A stretch of 64,000 nucleotides of DNA from Isoetes taiwanensis (GCA_021234155.1 JAJEKV010000096.1:938010-1002009); one strand, 5' to 3'. Numbered from the stretch's first letter, positions 20,974 to 33,775 are shown. Numbers and translations: made by a program. Notes: a model not told the origin generated them from the letters alone.

Positions 20974-23063
20974 TCACAAATTTTGAACATTTGGTTTTAC
21001 TCCTGACCATAATTGCAAAGGAGTCACACCTTTTAGAGAAGAGTTTACCGTTCGATTTTGCACATAAACAGCAGTAGCCACAGCTTCTGCCCAAAATGAC
21101 TTATCCAAACCAGCATGAATAAGCATACATCGAACAGCATTGATTATCGTACGATTCTTGCGCTCAGCAAAACCATTTTGCTGAGGAGAATAAGGAATGG
21201 TATGCTCACGAACTATACCATGCTCTTCACAAAAACACTTGAATTGAGCAGAAGTAAATTCTCCACCATTGTCAGTACGTAATCTCTGGATCACTTTGCC
21301 AGTCTGAGTCTCCACCATATTTTTAAACACTTGAAATTTGGTGAATACTTGGGATTTCGTAGAGATAAAATACACAAAAGCTCTACGAGAAAAATCATCC
21401 ACAAATAAGATGAAATATCGCGCACCACTCAAAGCATAAGGTAGTGGGCCACATATATCAGCATGCACAAGCTCCAAAAGTTGTGTTGCACGTTTGCCTT
21501 TCACATTGAAAGGACGGCGATGTTGCTTTCCAACAGCACATGCCTCACATACACCCATAGATGCAGTACTACTCAATGATAGACCATCCACGATTCTATC
21601 AGAGGCCATGTCCAATAAATATTGAAAGTTTACATGTGCAAAACGACGATGCCACAATGTACTCGATTCATCTCCACTGGCAGTCATAAGATTCACAAAA
21701 TCATCGGTCAACCTAAATTCATAAAGATGACCTTCTCGTGGAGCAACTCCAAGAACACAGCCATCTTGAATAAATTTACACCACCGTCTATCAAACTGTA
21801 TGATCAAGCCAAGATCTGCAAGTCTAGAGACTGAAACAAGATTGCGGCGCAAACCAGGAACATGTAAAATACCACGCAAAACTTGTATCCCATTAGGAGT
21901 ATCAATATGAAGATCTCCAATGCCTTTGACCTCATGACTTGTGTTATCACCAAGAAATACAAGCTTTTGAACTGAAAGTGGCTGATAATTCTTTAACCAG
22001 TGCTTATGGAATGTCATATGTTGTGTGGCACCTGAATCAACAGTCATGGAAACAACAGTTCCTGTAGAGAAAGCAGCTTCAGAAGCTTCATCACATGCAA
22101 TACTAGCATGTTCATCTCGAATAGGAGGTCCATCTAGAATTGCTTGAAGTAAAGCTTTATGCTCATTCACAAAACGTTTATAACATCCGCTTTCCACATG
22201 ATTTGGCTTTTTACAATAGGTACAAACAGTCTCTAATTTAGGTTGCTCAAGTCTAGCCAACTGCTGATTACCACCACCACGGCCTCGGCTGCGACCACGA
22301 CCACGACTCCGCCTAGTATCAGTGACAAGAGCCTTTTCATCTTCTCGACCTCGTTTCTTATTATCAACAATTAAAGCTTGATCGTCTTGCATAGATTGCC
22401 TTTGTAATTTTCGTACTCCATCTTTTAAAGATTCACAAGCTCGATCTAAGGTCATAGATTTCTTGTTGGCTAAAACTATCGTAAGAGTCTGAAGCTCTTC
22501 CGGCATGGATTCCAGAAAATGAACAACATGTTGATCATGCGGAATACTAGCACCAGCTGCGGACAGTGCTTCTAGAAGCACTTTAAATTTATCCACATGT
22601 TCGTCAAATGAATCACTCAAACGATACTGCAATGATGTAAGATCCTTGCGTAGACTAAGCACTTCATGCATAGTCTTCTTCATATAAGTTTTTTTCAAAT
22701 ACTTCCATACTTCACTAGAAGTAACAAAATCCTTAGCATCCATTAAAATAGATTCTTTGAGTGCATAGAGAATCAAAGCTCGAGCGGTTTGATCCTTCTC
22801 ATTCCATTCTTCTACCTCTTTAATCCAAGCATCATATTCAACACCGTTCTGAATAAGATTACCGGTAATTACATCAACCGGCTGCACCGGAGGAATATTA
22901 GTTCCGGTCACGATTCCAAAGAGCTTTTCACTTTGGAGAACAAGCTCCATCTTTATCTTCCAGGCTGGATATCCAGCTCCGGAAAAAACATACAAAGTTT
23001 TTGTGCCTGTGAGTCCTCGAAAATTCACAACTCCACCAGAACCAGATGCAGGCTCTGATACCA
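20974..23063 (-). CDS. C2 gag, protease and integrase core (open frame)
   Basis: A long open frame. The likely start MVSEPASGSGG lies just inside the 5' LTR (about 23060). Gag: DUF4219/UBN2-like region, then a basic RGRGRSRGRGGG stretch and a CX2CX4HX4C knuckle CTYCKKPNHVESGC. Protease: VDSGATQHMT, the Asp-Ser-Gly site. Integrase: HHCC finger (HRRFAHVNF...CEACAVGKQH), and catalytic residues in HADICGP, RTDNGGEF and NGFAERKNR. It stops at 20974, before the integrase tail, by a nonsense codon or shift, so pol is truncated. Confidence 0.92.
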
Positions 23064-23259
23064 TGTTGAACGTTTCTAGTTTACTATGAAAACAAGTGAA
23101 AGAAATATTGACCACAAAAGAAGATACTTTCATTGAATGAATCGTATACAATATATAATCCATAAAAGATATTTTTATGGTAAAAAGGTAAAGACTAATA
23201 GTAGCTACGTTGCCTTTTAATAAAGGCACACTGCCTAAGAATAGGCAGCCTCGCTAACA
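23064..23259 (-). repeat. C2 5' LTR
   Basis: 196 bp. The open frame of gag runs back through it, but an ATG inside the LTR is not a credible start. Confidence 0.95.
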
Positions 23260-23264
23260 GGCAC

Positions 23265-24939
23265 ACCCCTCACAAATCCCTTTCAGAGCATTGATTTTAG
23301 GAAGATCTTTAACAAACTGCTGATTTTTCATTTTCTGCAACACCCTAAAGTTGGCATGGCCCAACCTTTCATACCAAACCTGGTTGAGATCAGTGCATCT
23401 AGCACTCAAGGCAACATGCTGATCCCTGCACCAACTTAACTTATAACGCGTGCCTTCCCTGATGCCCTTAGCTAGGACAATATTCTCTTTGTTTCGTATT
23501 ATGCATTGGCCATTTCCGAATGTGACAAAAAGAGTGGCATCATCCATTTTAGAGACTGACAGAAGATTAACTTCTAGTTCAGGAACAAGTAGGGTATCTT
23601 CAAGATCAACATATCCAGTAGGCAAATCCAGTGTAGCAGTGCCCATGCCTTTGATATCCAGTTTGCCTTTACCAATCTTCACCTTTGAGTTGCTGCTATA
23701 CTCAGTCAATCCCTGTCTAAAGAAACTCCTTTTGGCTGTCTGTGGTCACTGGCCCCCGAGTCCAAATACCAAATCCCATGGGTTACATCAGCTATCATAC
23801 CAAAGCAGGATCCTGACCACGGATCATCTTCACCTTCACGCAGTACTTGTTTGATCTTCTCCAGGAAATAGATGACTTTCTGAATTACAAGGACAAAGAC
23901 AAGGCAAAGCATTTTCCAAACCGACTGTCTCAGGGATTTGCTTCTCGGCGCAGCTTGTGCCATGAATGCTCTTGATGCTGAAACCAAAGCATCACTGCTA
24001 GAATCATCAGTTCCCCTGGAATCACTGCTGTCCTCCTTAGCTGCAATGTGTCCATAAGCAGATCTCTCAGGCTTTCTCTCAGGCTTTCTCGATCTTTTGA
24101 CATCATCCTTTTCCACTTCTTTAGATCTTTTCTTCCTTTTGCTTGGCTCTGGACAATCTCGAGCAATATGTCCCACCTTATTACAATTGAAGCAACTCCG
24201 AGTTTCTGCTCCTTCTGCTCTTCCTGTAAAGGCCTGACCATCTCTTAGATTTCCTGCTGGTTTGCTTCCTTTCTGGTTTGATTCTTCCATCAGAATCTGT
24301 TGGCATGCCCAATCCAATTGGACATGTTCCGATGATCCAATCAGGTTCTTTACATTGTTATACGATGAAGGCAATCCCAGTAATAGTGCTCCTACTACCA
24401 GATCATCTTCTAGCCCCTTTTCCATCCCCTGCAATTGAAGAGCTGCAGATTTAATCCTTGAAATATACTCCTCTCGGGAGGCACAATCTTTCAACTTCGT
24501 GGTGAAGATTACGTAGTACAAATTCGCCTACTGCGAGAAGTTGCCTCTTCCGGTAGATCTTTGACAATTGCTCCCATGCTTCTTTGGCACTGCTAGCTGC
24601 TTCAACCTGCGCTATCATAGTATCATCTAGATAGCGCATCATTCGATTTCTGGCCTTCCAATCTCGTTAGAGCCATTTCAAGAGAGCTTGTCTCTTTGCA
24701 TCATTCCCTTTTCTCCCTTCAGTTGATATTTCACCCTTAACCACTTGGACTGTAGTTGCCTTCGGAGCTGATAGCACTGGTCTTGGCTCATCTCCGGAAA
24801 CCACATGCCAGAGTCCCTTCTCCGACAATTTGCCTTGCATCTTTATAAACCAATAAAATGCGTTAGTATGCGTTAGTATCTCAATTCTCCCCATCTCCGA
24901 CTGGCCGGGATCAACAATCCAACTCCAGAGGATTGACCG
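23265..24939 (-). pseudogene. C1 gag, protease and integrase zinc finger
   Basis: From the primer site: gag N-terminus (24939-24640, WHVVSG-type region), UBN2-like gag to about 24200, CCHC knuckle CFNCNKVGHIARDC near 24190, a Lys/Arg/Glu stretch, then protease WYLDSGASDH near 23765 and the GAG-pre-integrase segment to CEGCA at 23265. Frames change near 24660, 24480 and 23707, so gag-pol is not continuous. The zinc finger continues at 18510 beyond C2. Confidence 0.9.
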
Positions 24940-24951
24940 GCTCTGATACCA
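24940..24951 (-). other. C1 primer-binding site
   Basis: TGGTATCAGAGC on the minus strand, directly after the 5' LTR; complementary to the 3' end of initiator Met-tRNA, the usual Copia primer. Confidence 0.95.
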
Positions 24952-25220
24952 TATTAGAGACTGAGAAGAAATACCATCCAAAAACGGCATCGATCTATTC
25001 AAGGAACTCCTCTTTATACATCTTAGGCGGTGTATCCATTTATGGACCCCTCACCGCACTGCTTGATTAATGGAGCAAGCTCCTTAACTTCTGGAATTCT
25101 AGAAATAGCTAACTCTATTTTGACTGAACCCTAACAAACAAACGTCACATGACTAAAAGTCATATTTGTTACAATATCATGACTAAAAGTCATATTTGTT
25201 ACAATATCAGAGTTCCAATA
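24952..25220 (-). repeat. C1 5' LTR with internal duplication
   Basis: 269 bp. Longer than the 3' LTR because ATGACTAAAAGTCATATT and the following TTGTTACAATATC occur twice in a row (about 25147-25209). A third copy lies outside the element at 25237-25269. Confidence 0.92.
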
Positions 25221-25480
25221 GTATGCCGCACAAAATTATTGACTAAAAGTCATATTTGTTAGAATATCATATGCGGCACAAAATGATGAGGAAGATGACG
25301 CTCTCTTGAGTTTCAAAAATCGAGTCAGGTTGGAATGCAAAGAATAGCAGTTTAATGGGCAAATGGAAAGGAATCACTTGTTATTCCCTGTCTAGATGGG
25401 TCCAGACCATATTTATTGCTTTTAATGATCAATTTTATGCGCAGTTCAATTTTATGGAGCACTTGGTGGTGAATTATTTG
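25221..25480 (+). pseudogene. LRR receptor gene, N-cap, right of Copia C1
   Basis: Continues the gene begun at 15103. After the target duplication comes CCGCACAAAAT, a 33-bp copy of the C1 LTR subrepeat (25237-25269), then TATGCGGCACAAAAT again, which opens AAQNDEEDDALLSFKNRV, the LRR receptor N-terminal cap. SGWNAKNSSLMGKWKGITCY follows in another frame at about 25328-25384. The segment corresponding to NPSCDLDNTL at 7482 is missing. The LRRs themselves are not present. Same family as the pseudogene at 7412-9770. Confidence 0.82.
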
Positions 25481-25837
25481 AAAGTAATTTTCCACCACCG
25501 CTTCATTCTCATTTATTCTGTTATTTTTCCTCACTGCTGAGAGATGATTGTTGACTGCAAATGTCTCATTTCAAAATTAACTTGTGAAGAACAGTGGGCC
25601 GGAATCCTTCCTCATGCTGGAACAATCCCGCAAGCTATAGCATTACATTTTATAAATTCTCATTATAAGTAGCGTCGAGCTACCTGTTACTGTATTCAAC
25701 CTTCAATTGTGCTCCCTTTTTTCTTTTTAATGAGCAAGTAAAATGTTGCATTTGTACATCTTTGTTTAAAAATTACAATAGAACGAATCTCCAACTGTCT
25801 CTTGAATGAATTGTTTTAAGAATTTTTTTTACTGCGC
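25481..25837. other. 3' flank of the PhoD-like gene
   Basis: No domain. It should hold the 3' UTR and polyadenylation region of the minus-strand phosphatase gene. Confidence 0.35.
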
Positions 25838-28139
25838 TTATGGATTTTGAGGAGGAGCTTTGCTTAGGCAGCACATAAAGAGAGAGGATCTTCTTTCCAC
25901 CCTGTTATTACTGACTTTAGCACCTTTTCTTACACCCCTCATGAACTTTCCTTTGATTAGCTGTGATGTTATCTCTACTTTCCCTTTATCCTGCAAATCA
26001 GAATTTTGTCATCAGATTATCATTATATTAACACAACAATTATAGGAAACCATCCTGATTGACATCTCAAAACAGTTCAAATGCTTTTCTCATACCTGAT
26101 GTCTGTGATTTTTTATTTTTACTATGCCATAATTCCTGGACCTTGTCCAATGATGGTGGCTGAAGCCATAACCTTTTGTCAGGTGTCCAAGCCTTCCAGC
26201 AAATCTCATGATATAATATGCAGATTTTGGTAGCGGTGTATTTGCAATTGCACTGCTTGTTAATTGCTGAAAAATAATTTCGTTGTTCTTAAGAATATCT
26301 GAGTGACCTCCACAATGGACATCCCCTGCAGATAAAAAATTATAAAGTGAAAAATACTTCCATCTATTTGATGGCAAAAAGGAAAGCTGGCTACCTCCGA
26401 GAATAAGAATGTCACGACTAGGCATGGTCTTTTTCCAATTTAGCAGCACTTCAATCATCTGGACCTGTTCTTGAATATGCAGTTCTGCAGACCAATGGCC
26501 TTTGAAATCCTCTAGACGGCTTACTTTCTTCGCTGCCACGTTGGTTATATGTGGTTGAAGAAACACTAGTGGTGCAGGAGAACACAGTAGCAGAACATTT
26601 GTTTCATCAAAAAGCCCTCCAGGCATGAGGGCCTTATGTATATCTTCCCATTGCTGGCTACCCAAATATGGCTTACTATCATCCTTCACGCGGTGAAATG
26701 TTCTTGAGCCACGAATATCAAGAAATATCATGCCTACCCCTCCTATCACATGGAAATGATAGTCCTGAGATATGCCAAAAGAGATATAAGACATTATAAA
26801 CTTACAGAATCCTATTCTATTCCTATTTCAGCTAGATAATTATCATTTCTCAGTCTGTGAAGTTCTTATGAAATCCATTCTCACCTTCTTTATGCTGGCT
26901 AGATTCTTGAAGTCTATGTCCTCGTGAAGTTGTCGCTGATATTCCAAGTATACCTCCCAAGCACATCGTGCAATGAAGAAGTTAACGCATTCAGAATCCC
27001 AGTCATCACATATATCACCCCAATTGTCTCTGATCTCATGATCATCACATATCATGACGTTTGGACAATTGGCAAGACATTTTGCAGTTGGAGGATGTTG
27101 CCAAGTCTCTCTATACACATCACGGTACAATTCACAAATAACAGCATGTTTTTTCTGCCATTGTTCCTTAGGCAAATCCTGCAATATATCTTTGGCCTTA
27201 TAGAAGCCATTCGAATGTTTTCCTCCTGTCTCTAGGTTCTTAGGAGGTACATCAGCATATACCTAAATAAAACAAGCAGACCATTGTTTTCAATCTAGTG
27301 AAACATTAATAATTGCCAGAGCAAAGGATCTGACATCTTAGCTGTTAGAACTTATGCAAAACAAAGTTGTGCTGAAGAACAGAACGAACCTGGTCTCCAA
27401 GATGCACAAGCATATCAATTTTGCCATCCTCAATTGACTTTGCAAGATGAGCCCAAAGATCTGAATGTATTGGAATGGCCTGCTCTGTAATATAAATGTT
27501 GTTACAACTGATGACCCCAACATTCATTTTCTCTGGAATTACTTCTGGTAATGTAGTGAAACTGCTTGGAACAAAACTATGGCAGCCCTTAATCTCTACC
27601 TTATACCGAGTATCGGGTCTGAGATTCTTAAACTCAAAAACAGTTGGCCTCTTTGCAGGCAGCTCCTTCTCAATCTCCAAGCTCTCCTCATCTTCAGATG
27701 GAATGTATCCATCACTCTTTAATAACTGCTCCTTAATTTTGCTAAGGCTTGCATCTCTTCTGAGTATAGGCAATGGCATGGATCTCCAACCACCATCTCT
27801 TCTTAAATGCACAGGAGCTTCAGTTTTCTTAACCAAGGGATTGAGGGAAATTGTGACATAAGAAAGCTTATTAATCTCTATTAAAATTCTAGCACTGTTT
27901 GAATCCACCTTACCTATAACTGGTCCGACCAGAACATGAGGCTGTTCACCATCATGATGGAATGACTTAGATTTAGTTGAACGCAGGATCTTATCCACAG
28001 TATTTGCAATGGTAGATTTGGCTTGCATCTTGGTCATCTTCCATTTTGAAGGATTTCCAACAGGCACGCTATCTGCTCTTCCCACAAATCTTCTTCTGTC
28101 ACTTCCCATTGGATCCCTATCTTTGTTTGAACCCTTCAT
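25838..28139 (-). CDS. PhoD-like metallophosphatase, five exons
   Basis: PhoD-type enzymes are metal-dependent phosphomonoesterases or phosphodiesterases. I infer exons 28139-27390, 27262-26885, 26764-26395, 26325-26096 and 25990-25838, all with GT-AG introns and consistent phases; 1,881 bp, 626 residues. Residues about 1-120 are a basic N-terminus and a fibronectin-like domain (VGPVIGKVDSNSARILIEI). The metal site is complete and its parts span exon joins: HLGDQ|VYAD across introns 1, CDDHEIRDNWGD in exon 2, and LILGG|DVHCGGH across intron 3. The C-terminus is basic (RGVRKGAKVSNNRVERRSS). No signal peptide, so a cytosolic or nuclear protein is likely. It is the only host gene here that reads intact. 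More 5' UTR exons are possible. Substrate unknown. Confidence 0.93.
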
Positions 28140-29429
28140 TCAAACAGAGATGCCTTTTTTTTTAAATTCTGGGAAGAAGAATAGGCAGGCCTTTTAAGTC
28201 TTCAGTGGCCTGTTCAAATTCCAAGCAGCTCTAGGGCTATAATCATACGCCAGTTTAACTACAAGCATAGCCTTTTTGACAAACAGTTGTGAAATGAATG
28301 AGACCACTTTTGCAACAGATCGACATGTGAAAAACTAGTCATTTCTAATGCATACTTATTACAAAACACATGGTCCGCTGTCGGAAAAACGGTAAGAAAT
28401 GCGTGGTTTCAGCTACCAGATACTGAAATCAACGTATTTGTCAAACCCAAGAGAATGAACAGCCATAGAGGCGCCCCCACAATGATCTGTCGATTCTTCG
28501 CCCAGCTAGAAACCAGCCCATCGTACACAGATATACTTAATTGAACTAAAGGAATCTGCCATTCTTCACAACTTGCCCAGGTACATAACCTGGAGCACTA
28601 CTTTATTTGTGCCCTTTACTTTTGTTTACCATATTAGCTTTCTTCTTTTCTTCTCAGACTTGTTTTAGACGAACAAAAATCAGGTCAATACGGCGGCTAT
28701 GATGCAAGATAAGTTTGTATGGTATAGGCTATGCTTCGGAAAGATTTTTTTCAAATTTTAATCTATTAGGACTCCATTATAGTATCAGAATCATTCCAGT
28801 TTTTCTGCCTCGTTCTCTTGCTTCTCAATCCTGGCGATGATTAGACAGTTAACTTTACCAAATAGAATAGATTAAGTTAAGATGATTATGATAGATTCCA
28901 AAGACATATAAAGTAAATCATGTGCAGTTGTCTGAAACACCAAAATTTACTCCGTCATTTTGGGCATTATTCAACCACTGATATAACCTCAACATAGATG
29001 ATAGATCCTCCTTTGTTTGAGAAAAAAAAACGAAATGCATAGCTAGATAGGGTTCAGAGAAATGGATGAATTGGTTTATTACACATCATGGTGGTCGGTG
29101 AATATTTGATTTTAATATAGTTGTATGCAGCAAAAAATAATGCCGAGAGAGGCGTAAATGTCAACCATATTAAGGTTTCTATGAGAACTTTTGAATGTTT
29201 TTTACATGTAGAAGCAACGGTTCTCAACCATAGGATACTATGATGGAATGTATAAACACATGTCATTTTTTTTCTTAGTTGGAGGATTGTCGACATTCCT
29301 TTTGCTCTGGTCAAAAGTTTCAATGGTGGAACATTTATGCACGCGTTGCGTTTTGAAATACCCAGCCATTTGTAGCCATATGGAGTAGGCCTAGTTGGTT
29401 TTGTGCGCCATTTTCTTTGCGCCACTGAA
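28140..29429. other. Upstream region of the PhoD-like gene
   Basis: No coding domain on either strand. It should contain the promoter and 5' UTR of the phosphatase gene; I could not single out a TATA box with confidence. Confidence 0.35.
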
Positions 29430-31540
29430 CTACTTTCTTATGGATGCCTATGCCTTCTACTTGACGTTAATATTCCTGCTTTCTCTAAGTCTTTTCGATT
29501 GCATTTAAAAAGGGGAAAAAAAAAAGTGGAAAAGTTGGAATCAGGAGCTGAGAAATCAATGGTTTTGGGCATAAATTGCCACATCTGGGATTTTTTAGAT
29601 TGCCCCATGTTAAGCGACAATTCGTTAGGAGAGGGTGGGTTTGGGCATCTTGAGGCCCCTAGGCCTCTCTGGCAAATATGGCATTCTAGAGCAGCACATG
29701 CGTCAAAATCTGACATAATATCAAATAACAGAATTATATCTTTTCTTTCCTTCCAAATGTCTTTCAAATAGGAACTCAATTTGTGAATCGGCATACTTAG
29801 AAGTTCTTTCAATGTAGAAGCATGAACATACATATGACACACATTCTAAGAAGGCATGCTTTTCTGTTTCTATCTCCAATTCCAAACATCCAAGACTTTA
29901 CCTATTATAATATAGAGTATTATGCTATCTACCAATTTCCATTGAAGGGTATGCAATGACAATCTCAATTGAGAATTAACCTTCCGGTGATACCTGTAAG
30001 AAGGTAACCTTGTTCTTTATAATCCTGCATATCATTGATCTCTTTCAAGGTAGAACTTCTTCTTCACATCTCTATCAGTGTCAATTTGCCATATTTTCTT
30101 CAATGCTATCTTCTCAACTTGTTTGTAGACTTTCTTGAGTTTCATCAACTCCAACCAAACACCATGTCCCAACCATGTGTTTGCCCATTTCAGAAAATCA
30201 AGGTACCATCTTTTTTCTCTTGAATATTCCAATGCAAGGCACACGGAAAACAATTCGGATCTATTGCCAAGACTCTATGGATAAATGTTATTGTCCGGCA
30301 TAAAGCATCTACTTCAAGAGGAAAAAAATGGCTTCTACCAAAAGCACACAGTGGGGTTTGAATTTAAGCTCCAAATTTTTCCAATCACTTTTTTCACTGT
30401 TTCCAGTGCCTCCCATTCTTTAATAGACAAACCTGGTCCTCAAATAGAGCATCCATATAGCACAATGGGTCTCACATGCACATCATAAAGAATTCTTCTC
30501 CTGCCAGTGCTCAAATTACTAGATGTACATTGGTGGAACATGTTATATAAAGCCCTTAAACCCCTAAGATGCATGTGTTTTGGCTTCTAGAGTCCACTTA
30601 TAATTGCTAGCCGCTTCAACTCCCAAATATTTCTTCAAAGACTTTTTGTAATATTACTCCTCCAAGGAAAAATTCTGTTGAATCTTGTCCTCCAAGAACC
30701 CAGATTTTAGATTTAATCACATTAATTTGGAAGTTTCATTGTGTACAAAAAACATCTAATGCATCCAATGGTTGTTGAAGCCCACTAGCATTTTCGGATA
30801 AGCACAATCTCATCTGCAACCATCAATAGTTGAATTACATATGTCTCCAATTGTATTTCTACACCAACCAATCTTGCCAATCAACTTCTAAGTTCATCAA
30901 TGAGTAAAGCAAAAAGTGTGGGTGAGCAAGGGCAGCCATGTTTTACCCCTATGTTATTCTGAATTTGCTCCAACCCTGTGAACGAAAAAGACAATTCAAC
31001 AAGTACTTGTTTATAGAGGCAAGCAACCACTTGTCTTAGTTCAGCAAGAACTTGTAGATCATCCATCCTTGATGTTAGATTTTTCCTGTTCTCAATATTA
31101 AATGCTTTTGCCAAATCAATGTATGCCAGTACCTCTTATTACCTAGTCCTTTCGCTCCTTCAGTGATGACCTGTAGAGTAGCCAAGTGATCCAATGTGGA
31201 GTGTTCCTTTCTAAACCATGCCTTGCTTATTGCTCTATTATTGGAATCATCTATCAAATGTGAAATCCTTCTTTAGGATTGATGCAAAAAGTTTTGCTAA
31301 AGTATTAAAAATCAAAATAGTTCTTTAATTTCTTATCTCAAGAGCCACCCCAAAGGAGGCATTTGTTGCGTAGATCAATTAGTATAGCGTGAACATGTTC
31401 CCCTCTCCATTTAAATTAATTCAATGGAGAGGCCAAAAGAACCACTTGCTTTCCCATTTCACATTCTTTTAAGGGTTTCCTGTACATCTTGGATGGTAAA
31501 AGTAAAGGAATTTATGCTATGAAGTTTTGAATCCCAATCT
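29430..31540 (-). pseudogene. Non-LTR retrotransposon (LINE) reverse transcriptase remnant
   Basis: Minus-strand fragments in order: RTILILNTLAKLFASIL near 31310; FRKEHSTLDHLATLQ (31210); AKAFNIENRK (31110), a weakened FxKAFD box; GVKHGCPCSPTLFALLIDEL (about 30940), the GxxQGxPLSP motif with a Gln-to-His change; VADEIVLI in place of YADD (about 30815); then the C-terminal region (SKNxxLYG-type, GPGLSIKEWEALE near 30400) down to a Cys/His segment CHICQRGLG near 29690. Many stops and shifts. It belongs to the same clade as the plus-strand LINE at 44181-46481. Confidence 0.8.
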
Positions 31541-32018
31541 TACTAGTCTAATGGATCTTTAAACTAGTGGTCAAGTTTAATATGAAACAATCAATGCATA
31601 TATGATATAATACCATTATACCATTATACCATTGATTCACTGTAGCAATATATTAAACTATGATCGTTAAACATTTCCCGACAGCCCAAGCATGGATCTC
31701 ATCCATCACTAGCCGAACTTCTCCAAAACGACCCTGTAAGATCCGAATCAAACATAAAAGACTTCTTCTTCAATTTTATATGCAGATCCGGCTGCCTAGC
31801 CAGACCGACAGGTTCATCCATTGTTTGGATCGAACCCCTTTTGGCAATGCGCATATACATGTGAACCATTCTAAATTTATCATTGCATATAATTATCTAA
31901 GGTCCTTGATATTTCGGCATGATTATCTCGACCCCTTTAACCTTTAAATAACTTGCCTTTTTAACCTTAGATATCACTGCAATTAAGCATACTGCTACAA
32001 CATGACATAGTATCTTCA
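31541..32018 (-). repeat. C3 3' LTR region
   Basis: Directly after the RT-RNase H stop a purine tract ATGAAGGGGGAA (32019-32030 region, minus strand) is followed by TGAAGATAC, a likely LTR start; the stop codon TGA overlaps it. No second LTR survives for comparison, so the left border is not fixed. Confidence 0.6.
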
Positions 32019-33775
32019 TTCCCCCTTCATGTTGTAGCCCCTGCACTGAATCATCTCGTTCAATGTTATGAATCTTGGTTCAGGTAAAGGTTTAGTCAGA
32101 AGATCAGCAAGCTGGTTCCCTGTGTTCACATATATTAATCTGATATATCTTTTGGCTACTACTTCTCTAATATAATGCAACTCCAGCTCTATATGCTTCG
32201 ATCTCTCATGCAGAACTGGATCCTTTGTCATGGCAATGCAGCTAGTATTGTCACATAACAATTCTGTTGGATTACTTTGGTCATAACCAAGTTCTAGCAT
32301 TAATCTTCTTTCCCAAACTATTTCCTTTGCTGCAAGAGTGGCTGACGCATACTCTGCTTCTGCACTTGGCATGGCTGTGCAGGTTTGTTTTTTACATATC
32401 CATGCTACTGGTGCTCCTCCCAAGAAGATTAGATACCCTGAAGTTGATTTTCTTTGATCGATGTCTCCAGCCCAATTTGCATCACAGTATGCATTTAGTT
32501 CTAAGTTTTCAGAACAGTAAGTTACACCAACATTTTGTGTCCCTTTTAGATATCTTAAAACCCGCTTGGCAGCAATCCAATGCTTCATTCCAGGATCATT
32601 CAAATACCTACTGAGCATATTGACAATATATGCTATGTCTGGTCTTGAACAGTTAGCTATATAAACAAGACATCCGACCAATGAACTGTATGGTATATTT
32701 CTCATTTGCATTCTCTCTTCTGTATTTTTCGGACACATCTTCTCAGACAATTTGTTTCCGGGAACAACAGGGGTTTTGCAAGTTTTACAATCTGTCATCC
32801 TGAACCTTTCAAGCATGGATTCTATTTGCTTCTTTTGAGTCAATCTTAGTCTTTTATTTTTCCTATCTCGTTGCACTTCTACTCCCAAGAATTTTTTTAG
32901 TTCTCCCAAGTCTGTCATCAGAAACTTCTTATTGAGAATCCTTTTGCAATGTTCCAGAACTTCAACTCCCTTTGAGACCATTATGTTATCATCAACATAA
33001 AGTGCAATAATGCACCATTCATCGCCAAGCTGGTACTTATATAAATTTCCATCATTCTTTAATTTCATAAAGCTTTGCTCCCTCAGGTAGTTATCAATGC
33101 ATTTATACCATTCTCTGGGAGATTGTTTCAGACCGTATACTGCCTTGTTCAGTTTCCAAACTTTATCATTCCCTTCTTCAAATCCTGGTGCTTGTTTCAT
33201 ATAAATTTCTTCTTCCAGATGTGCATTTAGAAAGGCAGTATTAACATCCATGTGATGGATTTCCAGGTCGCAAGCATTTGCCATTGCCAAGAGAATTCTA
33301 ATACTGTTCATTTTGACCAGAGGTGAAAACGTTTCTTCATAATCTTCCCCTCTTCTCTGAGAAAAACCTTGGGCAACAAGCCGAGCCTTATATTTGGGTG
33401 TAACTTCATCTGCTCCCGTTTTAATTTTGAAAAGCCACTTATTTCCAACAATATTTTTACCAACTGGCACATCCGTAAGTTCATAAGTTTCTGTTCTTTT
33501 AAAAGACGCCATTTCATCTTGCATGGCTTTCAACCACTGATCTCTTTCAGGTGATGCTAAGACTTCTGCATAATTCTTAGGAACATGATAATCTGAAAGG
33601 ATTAAGGTTTGAAATAGCGCATGCAGCTCACCTGAATCATGCATGAGTCTTCTACTTCTTCCTTGTTCATCACATCCATAATCTTCGTCCCCAATACCAG
33701 CATATTCTTGAAGTTTTTGAACCTCAGTTTTCCTCTTTCTCTTAGGTGGCTCTACTCTCTCTGGTTCAGGTTGAT
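32016..33775 (-). CDS. C3 linker, reverse transcriptase and RNase H (open frame)
   Basis: Open from about 33775 to the stop at 32016. It begins with a basic linker (PEPERVEPPKRKRKTEVQ), then RT: WLKAMQDEM, NKWLFKIK, KARLVAQGFSQ, HMDVNTAFLNA, YGLKQSPREWY and the intact catalytic LYVDDNIMVS; then RNase H with the expected acidic residues (YCDANWAGD, SAEAEYASA, CDNTSCIAM) and a tail HIELELHYIREVVA. No stop or shift. It is the best preserved RT in the window, though the element lacks its 5' end. Confidence 0.93.

Larger units (their letters stand above)
18511..23259 (-). mobile_element. Ty1/Copia retrotransposon C2, nested in C1
   Basis: 4,749 bp with two 196-bp LTRs (18511-18706 and 23064-23259; TGTTGAAC...GCTAACA) that differ at only four positions, and target duplication GGCAC (18506-18510, 23260-23264). 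Primer site TGGTATCAGAGC at 23052-23063; purine tract GCAGGTGGGG at 18707-18716. It lies in the integrase zinc finger of C1, whose frame resumes on the other side. It is clearly younger than C1, which shows about 5 percent LTR divergence. Confidence 0.97.
15157..25220 (-). mobile_element. Ty1/Copia retrotransposon C1, complete ends, with nested inserts
   Basis: Ends are LTRs at 15157-15378 and 24952-25220, with target duplication GTATG on both sides (15152-15156, 25221-25225). Transcription runs on the minus strand: primer-binding site TGGTATCAGAGC (24940-24951) for initiator Met-tRNA, gag, protease, integrase, reverse transcriptase, RNase H, and a TTTGAGGAGGAG purine tract (15379-15390). Inside are Copia C2 (18511-23259) and a 411-bp inverted-repeat insert (16867-17277); without them C1 is near 4.9 kb, normal for the family. 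Domain frames carry stops and shifts, so it is not autonomous. Confidence 0.95.
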
